Positions 7,872 to 16,753 are shown, counted from the first letter of the stretch. The stretch is 49,575 nucleotides of DNA from Candidatus Saccharimonadota bacterium (GCA_030531645.1 JAUNNB010000007.1:1-49575), one strand, 5' to 3'. Numbers and translations are program-made. Notes: generated by a model from the sequence alone, not told the origin.

Positions 7872-8717
7872 TTAAGCGGATGGGGTTGGAAGAGTTGCGA
7901 GTTTCTTCACGAGATCAGCAGCAACAACCTTAGTGCCGAAGTCGTAGAAGAGCTCTACGGCGTGAGCATCACTGAGGTTGATTTTCTCATCTGCGTATTC
8001 ACGAACAGAAACTGGCTGTGCGACAGCACCGCTTGCCATTACCAAGATAGCGGCAGTCTGGCGAACATTGCTGTAGACACGAACACCATGAAATACTGCA
8101 ATTTCTTCAGCATCGCTACCGACAGATGCACCCGGCACTTTGTCAATGTAATTGCGAAGCTTGCCATAAGCAGCTGGGCTGAGAGTCATTTCAATGTCAG
8201 CACGATCAACACCTTCGACATATGCGTTGGTGGTGGTTTCAACCGCTTGAATCATAGCTTCGGCGACTGCTTCAATTTCAGTCTCGGTGGTGGTTACTGC
8301 GGTAGCAGCAGCCTCAGCAGCGGTGAAGAATGCTTTATCGAGAGCAACAATCATAGCCTTAGCATGATTGTCTTTGCGCTTAGCGATAATGTTTTCAACA
8401 CCCTGAGTACGAGCATCAAAGCCTTCAATCTCTTCGATGATTTCTTTATGCTGGTCGAGATTGATAGTAACTTTACCAGAGTTATCAAGAGCATCACCAT
8501 TGCCTGCGGAACGAGCAGTGCCGTAAGCTTTAGATGTAGCATTCTTGAAGCGGCTTACTTCAACAGAGCCGGTTGTTGGATCACCAGAGTAATCCTTGTT
8601 CTTAAGCTGCTCAGAGAGAGCGCCTTTTTGTACGGACTCAATGACCTTCCCATAGCTTTCAGCTAAAGAATCTTTGCCATCGCCGTTTGTAATATTAATA
8701 GCAGAAGTTCTTGCCAT
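7872..8717 (-). CDS. Major capsid protein, HK97 fold
   Basis: A 281-residue capsid subunit. The long helical middle (around residues 75 to 155, containing FDARTQGVENIIAKRK), the alanine-rich spine segment and the C-terminal A-domain-like strands (GVRVYSNVRQ, VSVREYADEKIN) fit SPP1/TP901-like HK97-fold capsids. It follows the scaffold gene with a 32-base gap and has GGAG before the ATG. No N-terminal prohead-protease delta domain is present, consistent with the separate scaffold gene. Confidence 0.85.
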   Translation of the reverse strand: MARTSAINITNGDGKDSLAESYGKVIESVQKGALSEQLKNKDYSGDPTTGSVEVSRFKNATSKAYGTARSAGNGDALDNSGKVTINLDQHKEIIEEIEGFDARTQGVENIIAKRKDNHAKAMIVALDKAFFTAAEAAATAVTTTETEIEAVAEAMIQAVETTTNAYVEGVDRADIEMTLSPAAYGKLRNYIDKVPGASVGSDAEEIAVFHGVRVYSNVRQTAAILVMASGAVAQPVSVREYADEKINLSDAHAVELFYDFGTKVVAADLVKKLATLPTPSA

Positions 8718-8749
8718 AATATTTTCTCCTTCGGATTATACGACTAAGT

Positions 8750-9310
8750 CTAGAAGGCAATTGCACCGTTGGCGTGATAGCCAGTTTCGGTTAAACCTTC
8801 GGATTTCTTAGCATTTTTGCTTCCATCACCGAAGTCTGTAGGAGTTTTGCCAGCTAATTTAGCTTCAACGGCCTTAGAAACGGCTTCATTGAAGGACTTA
8901 TTCAGCTTTTCGATATTCTCGAACATGGTGTCCTTATTAATATCTACGACAAAGTCCACAAGCTTAGTGTCGATGGATAGTTCTGCAAGCTTTTCGATGC
9001 CATCTGCACGATTTTCACGAAGCGTAATACTACGTTCCTTTTCGGCAAGCTCATCATCTTTAGCTTTGCGTTCCTCATTGGCTCTCTGCTCTTCGGTCAG
9101 TTTGGCTTTTCGCTCATATTCGGCGATTGCATCTGCAACGGCCTGCTTATTTCGCTCTTCAGCCTTGGTTTTCTCCTCAGCGATACGCTTTTGGATCATA
9201 TTGTTGACCTCGTCCTGAGTAAAGGTCTTTGAGTCGCCTTTATTGTCCTCTGTTTGTTCGGTAGTAGGCTTGCTTTCTACCGCAGAGTTCTGATTGGATG
9301 TTTCTACCAT
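8750..9310 (-). CDS. Capsid scaffolding protein (DUF4355/GP20 type)
   Basis: A 186-residue, highly charged protein. Residues about 30 to 105 form a long coiled coil (FTQDEVNNMIQKRIAEEK is the family's opening motif), followed by a capsid-binding C-terminus. Scaffold proteins template procapsid assembly and leave or are degraded before packaging. First gene after the promoter-terminator module at 9353-9407, so its expression depends on read-through of that terminator. Confidence 0.85.
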   Translation of the reverse strand: MVETSNQNSAVESKPTTEQTEDNKGDSKTFTQDEVNNMIQKRIAEEKTKAEERNKQAVADAIAEYERKAKLTEEQRANEERKAKDDELAEKERSITLRENRADGIEKLAELSIDTKLVDFVVDINKDTMFENIEKLNKSFNEAVSKAVEAKLAGKTPTDFGDGSKNAKKSEGLTETGYHANGAIAF

Positions 9311-9352
9311 CTCAATGTCTCCATTTAACGCCTGTCGGCTTAATATAATATC

Positions 9353-9382
9353 AAAAAAGCACGCAAGATTTCTCTTGTGTGC
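9353..9382 (-). terminator. Leader terminator in front of the head/tail operon
   Basis: Minus-strand GCACACAAGA, loop GAAA, TCTTGCGTGC, then six U residues. One internal A-C mismatch. It starts about ten nucleotides after the predicted transcription start (about 9392). A second copy with two compensatory base-pair changes lies at 16784-16813. Confidence 0.75.
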
Positions 9383-9398
9383 GCATTGACTTAACTAT

Positions 9399-9407
9399 AT
9401 TATATCA
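9399..9407 (-). promoter_or_regulatory. Phage late-type promoter A (extended -10)
   Basis: TGATATAAT in the context TTATGATATAATATA. It would transcribe scaffold, capsid and all tail genes to position 1330. No convincing -35 at 16 to 18 bp, so the TG extension or an activator may matter. Confidence 0.65.
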
Positions 9408-9446
9408 TAAGCCTAATGAAAAGTGAAATATCAATCTTCTTATGAT

Positions 9447-9641
9447 TTATCCTGCCGTTTCGTCTTCAAATGGTTGGTTATTCGCAATACGTTTTCTAAT
9501 ATAGGCGCAAATCTCGTCAACTGTCTTTACATTATCTGGCAATTGTTGCTCAAAGAACACAGGAAGACCCGGTAACTCAGGATCTCCAAACCTAGCGGCA
9601 TATTCTACCTCAATTTGGCGTATTTTCTCTGCATCTGTCAC
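9447..9641 (-). CDS. Small phage protein of unknown function
   Basis: A 64-residue acidic protein (MTDAEKIRQIEVEYAAR…). Its ATG overlaps the stop of the MuF gene by one base, so it is translated as the last cistron of the packaging operon. No motif recognised; similar small proteins between the MuF and scaffold genes occur in SPP1-like phages. Promoter A lies just downstream of it, within the 136-base gap to the scaffold gene. Confidence 0.6.
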   Translation of the reverse strand: MTDAEKIRQIEVEYAARFGDPELPGLPVFFEQQLPDNVKTVDEICAYIRKRIANNQPFEDETAG

Positions 9642-11386
9642 TACTTTTTACCTCCAATCTCTTTTATTATATCACGATAAATGCTATATGATTCTGGAAA
9701 GTACCGTCTGATAAGCTTAGTGGCATTTTTATTCAAGATTGAAGCACTATACATTTCCGTAAATGCCTCGTGCGCAAGGCTCCTGTCATTCCAATATGAT
9801 GCCTTGTGATATGCTCCAAGATTAAATTTGTTTTTAGTCACACCGCTAAAGATGTCCGAAATATATGAATAGTCCCTTTTGTCTGGAAAGTTAGTCTTGA
9901 TGGCTCTAGTAATTTGTTGTGATGTTGTAAGCTTTATACCGTCAATGGAGTATTGTTTAGAATTAAAGAGCTTTTCGGCTTCTTTCTTGAGTGTTTTAGC
10001 GAAAATGCCATCTTTGTATATCTCTGACATGTATCCTTTGCCTTTAGTCGCCAAGTAATCGATATTATGACCCGACTCATGAATCATTGTTCTATATTTG
10101 TCAGACCATATTGAGCCATATGAATCTCTTTTGAGATTAAAGACGATGGATTCGCTCCTAGGGCTGAAGTGTGCAGTACCTTTGTATGCTGTATTGCTCA
10201 CCATAACCTTGTCTTTGTAATTATTGAACACTTTGCGCTCATCTGGCATAGCTTTTAGCTTACTATTGATATATCTTGTTGCTGATTCAGACATGATTTT
10301 AGATAGACTCTTTGTGCGATTCCTACTTTTTGCAGAGGCTTCTGCTTTTTGTCTTGCGACTGCTAGTTCATAAGATTTATCCATCTGTTTTCGCCAGTCA
10401 TTGAAGCTAATATTGTAAGTAAAATGATTTCTTCCAGTTTCTGGATCTCGATACATCCTAGTTTCCGGCTCATACTCTTTAAAATAGGGCACAATAGTAG
10501 AACGACAATTCGGATGGAGTGGCGGCATATTCTCGCCAGGAATAGCATCCTCTACTTTAATCTTGTTGCCGTCGTTTTCCTGGCAGATTTCACTTGTACG
10601 GTTATCTAACGTCGCTAGGAAACGATAATATTTGAAGCCCATCTCTTTATATGAATCTATCTCCGCTTGATTATGGAAGTAATTGGACTCTGTGCGGATA
10701 AGTCGCTCTGCATAATACTGGTTTACATCAAAGCGCTCCCTAAACTCTCTCGCCGTTTTCTGTACACTCTGGCCGGAGGCAATGGCAGAAGCCAGCTTAT
10801 TTTGAAGTGACTGAGCCAATATGTCCGTATTAGCCCAGATGCGTTCTGAATAGTTCTTGCCTTGAAACTTCGAATCAAGCACCTTATCTACTGTTTGTTT
10901 ATCGAGCATTGAAAAGGAAGTCGGTGTGGAGCCGATACCACGAGATACATCGTAGCCAGAATGATAATAATCATTTTCGTACACCTTAGAGTGTGCCTCG
11001 GTCTCAAGTTGAGTTTGTTTCAATGCTGCTTCTTTAATTCCAGCCCACATTTGAGCATTTAAGAATTCCAAGCGGCTCATACGACCTTTATAGTTATCAG
11101 GGAGATATGTGTTGAGCCCTAGCTCCTCCATGCGCTTCAGAAAACGTTTTACATCGCCTGCTGGGGTAATAGCTCTAAGAGCTTGCATATCAAAAGTGTT
11201 GTCGCTCCTATAATAAGCTTCGTATATCGCTTTAACCTCATTTATCGTTTTTCTGCGAGCCTTACGATATACATCCTGTACCTTAGTAATATATTGTTTA
11301 GTAATTTTCTCACTACTAGCAAGGCGGTCGTTGGCCCGCCTTGCCCAATATGCATCAGTTCGTTTTCTAAGTGGAGTAGAAGCCAT
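9641..11386 (-). CDS. MuF-type minor head protein fused to a metallopeptidase-like domain
   Basis: A 581-residue two-part protein. Residues about 1 to 330 are the MuF/SPP1 gp7 head-morphogenesis region, with the hallmark segment LDNRTSEICQENDGNKI and, further on, PPLHPNCRSTIVPYF. After a charged linker, residues about 370 to 581 contain HESGH at 436-440 and a downstream HEAFTEMYSA segment at about 539; H-E-x-x-H plus a distal glutamate is the zincin pattern. MuF proteins are carried in the capsid and some temperate-phage members bear C-terminal toxin domains. I infer a virion-delivered peptidase or toxin, not proven. It follows the portal gene with an 11-base gap. Confidence 0.8.
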   Translation of the reverse strand: MASTPLRKRTDAYWARRANDRLASSEKITKQYITKVQDVYRKARRKTINEVKAIYEAYYRSDNTFDMQALRAITPAGDVKRFLKRMEELGLNTYLPDNYKGRMSRLEFLNAQMWAGIKEAALKQTQLETEAHSKVYENDYYHSGYDVSRGIGSTPTSFSMLDKQTVDKVLDSKFQGKNYSERIWANTDILAQSLQNKLASAIASGQSVQKTAREFRERFDVNQYYAERLIRTESNYFHNQAEIDSYKEMGFKYYRFLATLDNRTSEICQENDGNKIKVEDAIPGENMPPLHPNCRSTIVPYFKEYEPETRMYRDPETGRNHFTYNISFNDWRKQMDKSYELAVARQKAEASAKSRNRTKSLSKIMSESATRYINSKLKAMPDERKVFNNYKDKVMVSNTAYKGTAHFSPRSESIVFNLKRDSYGSIWSDKYRTMIHESGHNIDYLATKGKGYMSEIYKDGIFAKTLKKEAEKLFNSKQYSIDGIKLTTSQQITRAIKTNFPDKRDYSYISDIFSGVTKNKFNLGAYHKASYWNDRSLAHEAFTEMYSASILNKNATKLIRRYFPESYSIYRDIIKEIGGKK

Positions 11387-11397
11387 CTAACGCCCTT

Positions 11398-12765
11398 TTA
11401 GTTCATATCTTCATTGCTAACCTGAACATTTTGGTCAGTTTCGTTCATATCTGCAAAGTCATTGGCAGCATACGACTCATCCTTTGGGGTATCACCTTCT
11501 TCTTGTTCTGCAATCTCTACGGTCTCGCTGGCATCCTTTACGAATGAGAGTTGAGATACGAGAAGTTCTTTGTCTACGATGCCAGTGAGATTATTAATCA
11601 TCTGGCTGGTCTCGTAGTCGTTGGATGGAAGATTGCGCTTGAAAACAACATCGACCTCTTCGGCTGGAACTGCCTTCATGATAGATTTCGTTTGAAGGAA
11701 GGTACCATAGAGAACAAAACGCTCGATAAGGCTCTTCTCGAAGAAACGCTCCTTGTTTTTTATTGTCTGTTCGAAGGTGAGCAATTTATAGCGCAATGCA
11801 ACGCCGGATGAGTTACCAACAAAGTTTTCATCAGACATATTAGGGACCATACTAATCTTATGGATATCTTGTTCGATATTCTTGCGCAATACATTTACAT
11901 CGGACTCATTAACATCTTTTGTGAGATACTCAATCTTACCATCATGAGGGATGTTTGATAGAGCACGATACTCTTTAAGTTGTTTCATTTGTTCATTATC
12001 GAACTGCATGCCATAGAAACATAGGATAGAATCAACAAGTTGCTCACGATCATTAACTCGGTCGCTCTGAATTAGGTTATAAGCATCGATAAGACTAATG
12101 ACTGGCTCAAAATCACCTTGTAATTCGCCGTTATTGCGATACTCAATCATTGGTACTTTGCCAAAGACATGGGGTTTACGTGATATCTCCTTAAGATTAT
12201 TCCCAGTAAGTGTATAGTTGATAATTTCGTTCTTCGTGGCCACAATCACATCATAATATGCTGGCGTGGTATCCTGTGGCTTATTGTAGATCGGACGATA
12301 ATTCAAGCCGTACAGCTTGTTATGTACCATAGTATTGTCGTAAATAATGATGGTATTACGTACATCGAGCGCCACAGAACGTGGCTCCGCATTCTCATCT
12401 GCATAGATATACTCGTATTTGATACCAAAAATGGAGCATTCCTTTGCAATCTCGACATCCATATTCTCCATAGTTTGTCTCTTATAGGCATCAAGAATAG
12501 GTTGGATATCAATGCCGTCATTCACTTGATAATCGACAGGGTTACCAAGAAGGTATCCGGTCGCTACATCCACGATATATTTAGCGTGATTCACCATGAC
12601 TTTGTTGTTGAATCTTGTGCTATCTTTCTCTCGTTTTGTGATTTCTTGTTTACCGAGATAATAATCATCTAGGCGATTGAAACGCTCTCGTCGTTTCTCG
12701 TTGTAGTCAATCGCATCTTTGATAAGCTTTGCGGTTAACTCTGTTTCGATTGGTACTTGATACAT
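11398..12765 (-). CDS. Portal protein, SPP1 gp6 family
   Basis: A 455-residue portal subunit; twelve copies form the DNA entry ring at one capsid vertex. Start at 12765 (MYQVPIETELTA) chosen because AAGGAGG lies six bases upstream; an in-frame codon nine residues earlier overlaps the terminase. Family-typical stretches include YYLGKQEITKREK near residue 38, GYLLGNPVDYQV near 73 and NFVGNSSGVALRYKL near 310, the stem region. The C-terminus is acidic and likely disordered. Confidence 0.9.
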   Translation of the reverse strand: MYQVPIETELTAKLIKDAIDYNEKRRERFNRLDDYYLGKQEITKREKDSTRFNNKVMVNHAKYIVDVATGYLLGNPVDYQVNDGIDIQPILDAYKRQTMENMDVEIAKECSIFGIKYEYIYADENAEPRSVALDVRNTIIIYDNTMVHNKLYGLNYRPIYNKPQDTTPAYYDVIVATKNEIINYTLTGNNLKEISRKPHVFGKVPMIEYRNNGELQGDFEPVISLIDAYNLIQSDRVNDREQLVDSILCFYGMQFDNEQMKQLKEYRALSNIPHDGKIEYLTKDVNESDVNVLRKNIEQDIHKISMVPNMSDENFVGNSSGVALRYKLLTFEQTIKNKERFFEKSLIERFVLYGTFLQTKSIMKAVPAEEVDVVFKRNLPSNDYETSQMINNLTGIVDKELLVSQLSFVKDASETVEIAEQEEGDTPKDESYAANDFADMNETDQNVQVSNEDMN

Positions 12766-12775
12766 ATTTCCTCCT

Positions 12776-14215
12776 TTACCAATACCCCACACGGACAGAT
12801 GCTCCGTGCTTATTTATTACTTCCGGCTTCCTAACGGTTGTAATCATTTCATATATGGCCGCTAAAACATCTACTGCATCATCATGAGCGTTACGGCCTT
12901 TTCTTTGATAGCTCATGACTTGTCTGTAAAATTCTGGGTACTTTGTGCGCCAATTCGGTGGCATATAGACGTGGTTTTGCACCCAAGAAGACGAAGAGAG
13001 AATGCGAGATTCCTTGTTCTTCGTTTGAGTTTGGGAGGTGATGACTACTTTGTTGGTGTTCAGTTTTTCTTTTAATATCATTTCTACGTTTCGGGCAAAA
13101 CCACGTCCACCATTATTGCTCTCTATAACAGACTCGTTCACGTTGCCGTTAGAGAGCAGTTCGGCAACCTTTGACTCTGTAATTTCCATAGGCTCATCTG
13201 TGAATACTAGATCCGTAATATAAGCCTCACCATTATATTCAATATAGTTGATAGAGCAGAGAAAGTCTGAGCCGGTATCCGCTGTATCAGTATAGTTTGT
13301 CACTTTACCTTCTGGTTTCTTATCCCAAATCATAAAATCAGAGTAGAGTCGTCCACCAATATCAATAGGCTTTTGATTGTAGTTGGCTTCTACAATATCT
13401 AAATTCATTTCACGGGTTTTGGTCTTGAAGTCTTTCTTAGAGAGAACATCTTCGCAAAGCATTGAGCCATCTTCTTGAACTGCCTTATAGGTGATTATCT
13501 CTACATCATCGCCAAACTTATCTAAAACCCTGCCGGCAAGATCTCCTTCTGCCCAGCGAGTCATAATGATAATAACCTTCCAATTATTCTCACCACGAGA
13601 GAGGAAGGTATTATTAAACCACTCCCAATGGTTTTCCAGTACATTGTCGTTGTATGCGTCTTCTGCCGAACGAATAAGGTCATCCACGATTAGGTAATTT
13701 GCGCCAAACCCAGTTGCAGTGGCATTTGGCGATGTTGCAAGATAGTTAACTTCTGAGGACTTCTCGAGAGTCCACATCTGGGCCGATGCCTCACCATACT
13801 TGACCTTAGTGTGAGGGAAAATGTCTGAATACACGATATTCTTATTCACTTTCTCGGTCTGAATCATATTACGAACAGAGCGAGCAAATGTTGATGATAG
13901 CTTTTCATTATAAGAGGCTGTCATAACTTTACTTTTTGGGTCTCTGCCGAAGAGCCATGCTGTGAATAGTTGTGCTGTGAGCGACTTGCCATGTCGAGGC
14001 GGCAGGTTGATAACTAGGAAATGTTTGTCTGAGGCCTCTACAAAGCGCTGAAGGCTGTCGCACATCTCATGTAGGTATTTTCTATTGTCCTTATAGAATC
14101 CGCCCTGCATAAGCTCGCAAAAGCCAAAGAAATCAATGCGAGCCAACTCACACCTGAGTTCTTGCTGAACTTCCGGTGTTACAGATAATTTGCGAATATC
14201 TTTTAGGGTCATCAT
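12776..14215 (-). CDS. Large terminase subunit (ATPase/nuclease)
   Basis: A 479-residue DNA-packaging motor. The ATPase has Walker A PPRHGKS at 72-78 and Walker B LIVDDL at 175-180, with a coupling motif IIIMTRW near residue 215. The C-terminal RNase H-like nuclease starts near residue 310 (CSINYIEYNGEAYITDLVF) and continues to HDDAVDVLAAIYEM, the conserved final aspartate region. It cuts and pumps concatemeric phage DNA through the portal. The start ATG overlaps the small-subunit stop in an ATGA arrangement. Confidence 0.93.
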   Translation of the reverse strand: MMTLKDIRKLSVTPEVQQELRCELARIDFFGFCELMQGGFYKDNRKYLHEMCDSLQRFVEASDKHFLVINLPPRHGKSLTAQLFTAWLFGRDPKSKVMTASYNEKLSSTFARSVRNMIQTEKVNKNIVYSDIFPHTKVKYGEASAQMWTLEKSSEVNYLATSPNATATGFGANYLIVDDLIRSAEDAYNDNVLENHWEWFNNTFLSRGENNWKVIIIMTRWAEGDLAGRVLDKFGDDVEIITYKAVQEDGSMLCEDVLSKKDFKTKTREMNLDIVEANYNQKPIDIGGRLYSDFMIWDKKPEGKVTNYTDTADTGSDFLCSINYIEYNGEAYITDLVFTDEPMEITESKVAELLSNGNVNESVIESNNGGRGFARNVEMILKEKLNTNKVVITSQTQTKNKESRILSSSSWVQNHVYMPPNWRTKYPEFYRQVMSYQRKGRNAHDDAVDVLAAIYEMITTVRKPEVINKHGASVRVGYW

Positions 14216-14595
14216 TTGATTAGCTTCCTCAATTCTGCTGCTGTCAGTCCTTCGAACGGTCGTTCATTGATTGTTGTGGCGATTTCGCCAGTAACTTGAC
14301 TTTTGGTCTCCTGTGCATCGTAGCCGCCATTAAGTTTAATCTTTATATCTAGTGCTTTTGAGATTTCGAGTGGCGTAGAATCTGGATCATCGATAATCTC
14401 ATCAAGTTTTTTCAAATCTTTCTTGATTCTTGCAGGATTCTTGGCCGCCTGCTTCTTGGCAATAGCACGATAGGAAAAATCATCCTTTGGCCTACCGCCA
14501 TTGTTTCCAACACTGAGCTGATTATCCTTGGCAAATGTGCCATCGGAGTTTCTCCCGAGTTTTGCAGAGGTGGTCTGTTTACTATCTTTACTCAT
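14212..14595 (-). CDS. Small terminase subunit
   Basis: A 127-residue protein beginning MSKDSKQTTSAKLG; AAGGGA nine bases before this ATG rules against the longer frame. A basic, glycine-rich N-terminus (GNNGGRPKDD) is followed by a helical domain and a short C-terminal helix (EGLTAAELRKLI) of the type that docks the large subunit. It recognises the packaging site. Assignment from position, size and this architecture. Confidence 0.7.
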   Translation of the reverse strand: MSKDSKQTTSAKLGRNSDGTFAKDNQLSVGNNGGRPKDDFSYRAIAKKQAAKNPARIKKDLKKLDEIIDDPDSTPLEISKALDIKIKLNGGYDAQETKSQVTGEIATTINERPFEGLTAAELRKLIK

Positions 14596-15301
14596 TGTCG
14601 TCCCTTTCGTATTTACATTTATCGCTAAAAACTTGTCTAATATACGCACCAACTTCACACATTAGAAAACTGCTGTCATCTGTAGATAGAAACATACTCC
14701 GCTTGCTGTAATTATTTGTGTTCGAATATACCTTTACATCTTTCTCGACAAATCTAGGGTGCACGTTAGTCATATTGCAATACAAGCTCCTACGATGACC
14801 GTTACTTGGATATTTAGATAATATCTCTAGCAGGTGTTTCTTATGGAATATGATTGGAGCATGAACTTCGTAATCATTAGTCTTGTAATCACCGTTTATT
14901 AACACCTCTCTGGCCTTGATTAAATCAGCAGCATAAGAGCCAATTCGCCCATATGTTGCGAGTCTATCATTTAAATCACCTAGCGAATAATATGGTAATT
15001 CTCTGATAAGCCTCATTATGAAGAAGTCATCGTTCATCATAATGAATGGATCAGAGATTTCTGGGTTTATGCATGCCATGTAGAGCTTGCGATTAACTTT
15101 CTCGAACTTCTTTAATTCATGATGGTAATCTATATCGGTATCTATTCTGGTGACTTCTTCCGAAAGCCATGGGATTTCCTTGGAACAGACAAAAACCTTA
15201 CGATGTGGCATATTTTTGAGAGAACGTAGGGAGTATCGTAAATCATTGTTACTGCCATCAGCCAACACTGGGTAGAACACATCAAGATTCTTTGTAATCA
15301 T
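14588..15301 (-). CDS. Stealth-like sugar-phosphate transferase
   Basis: A 237-residue protein with features of the Stealth family (hexose-1-phosphate transferases in capsule synthesis). FIMMNDDFFIMR around residue 90 corresponds to the conserved NDD block, and NLDVFYPVLADGSNNDLR is a shortened, changed version of the N-terminal CR1 motif. The start at 15301 forms ATGA with the stop of the glycosyltransferase before it. Being encoded in the packaging operon, it probably modifies a virion component or host surface polysaccharide; the target is unknown. A generic glycosyltransferase is the alternative. Confidence 0.6.
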   Translation of the reverse strand: MITKNLDVFYPVLADGSNNDLRYSLRSLKNMPHRKVFVCSKEIPWLSEEVTRIDTDIDYHHELKKFEKVNRKLYMACINPEISDPFIMMNDDFFIMRLIRELPYYSLGDLNDRLATYGRIGSYAADLIKAREVLINGDYKTNDYEVHAPIIFHKKHLLEILSKYPSNGHRRSLYCNMTNVHPRFVEKDVKVYSNTNNYSKRSMFLSTDDSSFLMCEVGAYIRQVFSDKCKYERDDNE

Positions 15302-16104
15302 TGCTCCCACCTTCCATTTCTCAAATTTTCAATGGCATTTGCAAGCTTGATATCTCTTCTCGCACGTGTATATGATTTCTCAAGCTTCAAATCCATCAAA
15401 TCGGCCACAAAACGATAGCAGCTAGACTTCCATTTATCCAAATAACTGTTACTGGTAGAATCTGGTCTAATATACCAATTTACAACTGGCTTTTTAAACC
15501 ATGCTACTGTTTCCGTAACATCACATTGCTTAAGATGCTGACAGACGTCTTCACAAAGCGTGTTCTCAGGGAATGGCTCAAAAAGTTCTTCCTTAATCGC
15601 TTTTGTCCAACAAGCTACTCGGCAACTATGGGCAACATCCTCAATATCTTGCTCTCGCAAGATATTCGGTGTTTGGTCTACTGTAGTGCCATCAATATTG
15701 TGCCTAATATAAGGCAAACGTATCATATCCGGGTAATCATTTTCGACAATAAAATCATGAAGTTCTTGAAGAATATTTTTGCCTACAAAATCATCATCAG
15801 CATCGAGAAATATGACATATCTACTAAGACCGTTCGGCATTTCATTCATTGCACGATTTCTAGTGCCACCGTTGAAGATCTTTTCTGGGTATTCCGTTCC
15901 CAAGAAATAAAGTGAATTTGCTCCGAGTATGAACGGAAATTCTTTGCGCAAATCTACTAATTTATCATAGGTACCATCCTCCGAGCAATCATCAATCACA
16001 ATCAATTCAAAATCTTTAAAAGTCTGTCCCATAACAGATTTAATTGCTCGCTCGATAGTGCCGACGTTATTGTATGCCGGTATGATTACTCTGAAGAAAC
16101 TCAC
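15298..16104 (-). CDS. Family 2 glycosyltransferase
   Basis: A 268-residue GT-A fold enzyme. The N-terminal FRVIIPAYNNVGTIERAI and VIDDCSEDGT bind the nucleotide sugar; FLDADDD near residue 104 is the metal-binding DxD. A later ENTLCEDVCQ segment (about residue 188) holds the likely catalytic ED. No membrane segment, so it acts in the cytoplasm. It is coupled by ATGA to the Stealth-like gene, suggesting two steps on one glycan. Donor and acceptor cannot be read from the sequence. Confidence 0.85.
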   Translation of the reverse strand: MSFFRVIIPAYNNVGTIERAIKSVMGQTFKDFELIVIDDCSEDGTYDKLVDLRKEFPFILGANSLYFLGTEYPEKIFNGGTRNRAMNEMPNGLSRYVIFLDADDDFVGKNILQELHDFIVENDYPDMIRLPYIRHNIDGTTVDQTPNILREQDIEDVAHSCRVACWTKAIKEELFEPFPENTLCEDVCQHLKQCDVTETVAWFKKPVVNWYIRPDSTSNSYLDKWKSSCYRFVADLMDLKLEKSYTRARRDIKLANAIENLRNGRWEQ

Positions 16105-16119
16105 TATAACCCCTCCGAC

Positions 16120-16368
16120 TTATTTGCGTTTAAGAAATCTGACTGGCGGTGTTTCAATAAATTTCGGAGTCGTATCGGCGACTTTAACTTTCTTGGTTGT
16201 ACTCTTGACTGCTTTAGGCTGCAACGCATGAATCTCGTAAGTTGTACCATACATAGTAACCGTAGCCATACCTTTCTTTACTTTGCCAGTGACATCAATA
16301 TCTTGGCCAAAAAGCCTTACAACTACCCTGCCGTCTTCATTTGGTTTAGTTTTGATGATTTCTACCAT
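16120..16368 (-). CDS. Small basic phage protein
   Basis: An 82-residue protein starting MVEIIKTKPNEDGR (AAGGGA upstream decides this start over an earlier ATG). Two short strand-rich units (RVVVRLFGQDIDVTG, MATVTMYGTTYEI) suggest a small beta barrel, followed by a lysine-rich tail. Overlaps the previous gene by 23 bases. No family recognised. Confidence 0.55.
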   Translation of the reverse strand: MVEIIKTKPNEDGRVVVRLFGQDIDVTGKVKKGMATVTMYGTTYEIHALQPKAVKSTTKKVKVADTTPKFIETPPVRFLKRK

Positions 16369-16753
16369 AAGATCCCTTTCTAAATGTCGACACTCCTCGT
16401 GCATTTATGTTATTGGCCAATTCAGTGAGCGTTTTTTCTTTCACGTATCCTCTACGGGACATAAGTATTACTCGTGGCTGACGAATTTCGCCGTCTTTAT
16501 AAATGCCGTCGATGCACAGCTCACAAGCAACTCGTTTCGTCGGAATATGTAAAAGTAAAACTCTGCCAACAGCGGTAGTTTTTGCACGAAACTTATCGTT
16601 TAACTTGAATTCATCCACTAAATCGTTAGCTGCGTTCTTTACTTTGATGCCAATCTGCATTTGTAATGATGTCTCAAAGCAGATTTCAGAACAAGTTAAT
16701 GCTCGCATCGTAACGAGTGTTTCGAACTCATTTACTGATAGGTTTTTGTCCAT
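16346..16753 (-). CDS. Phage protein of unknown function, first gene of packaging operon
   Basis: A 135-residue protein with a helical N-terminal half and a strand-rich second half (RVLLLHIPTKRVACELCIDG). Four cysteines are spread without a zinc pattern. AAAGGA precedes the ATG. It is the first cistron behind promoter B and its leader terminator. In that position it could have a regulatory or packaging role, but nothing in the sequence shows one. Confidence 0.55.
   Translation of the reverse strand: MDKNLSVNEFETLVTMRALTCSEICFETSLQMQIGIKVKNAANDLVDEFKLNDKFRAKTTAVGRVLLLHIPTKRVACELCIDGIYKDGEIRQPRVILMSRRGYVKEKTLTELANNINARGVSTFRKGSYGRNHQN

Noticed and set aside
7866-8666. A 266-codon plus-strand frame opposite the capsid gene
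   Set aside because: The minus-strand capsid has proper Shine-Dalgarno, gene order and family pattern; the opposite frame has none of these.
14588-14658. Longer small-terminase start at 14658
   Set aside because: It would overlap the preceding gene by 70 bases; AAGGGA marks the start at 14595.
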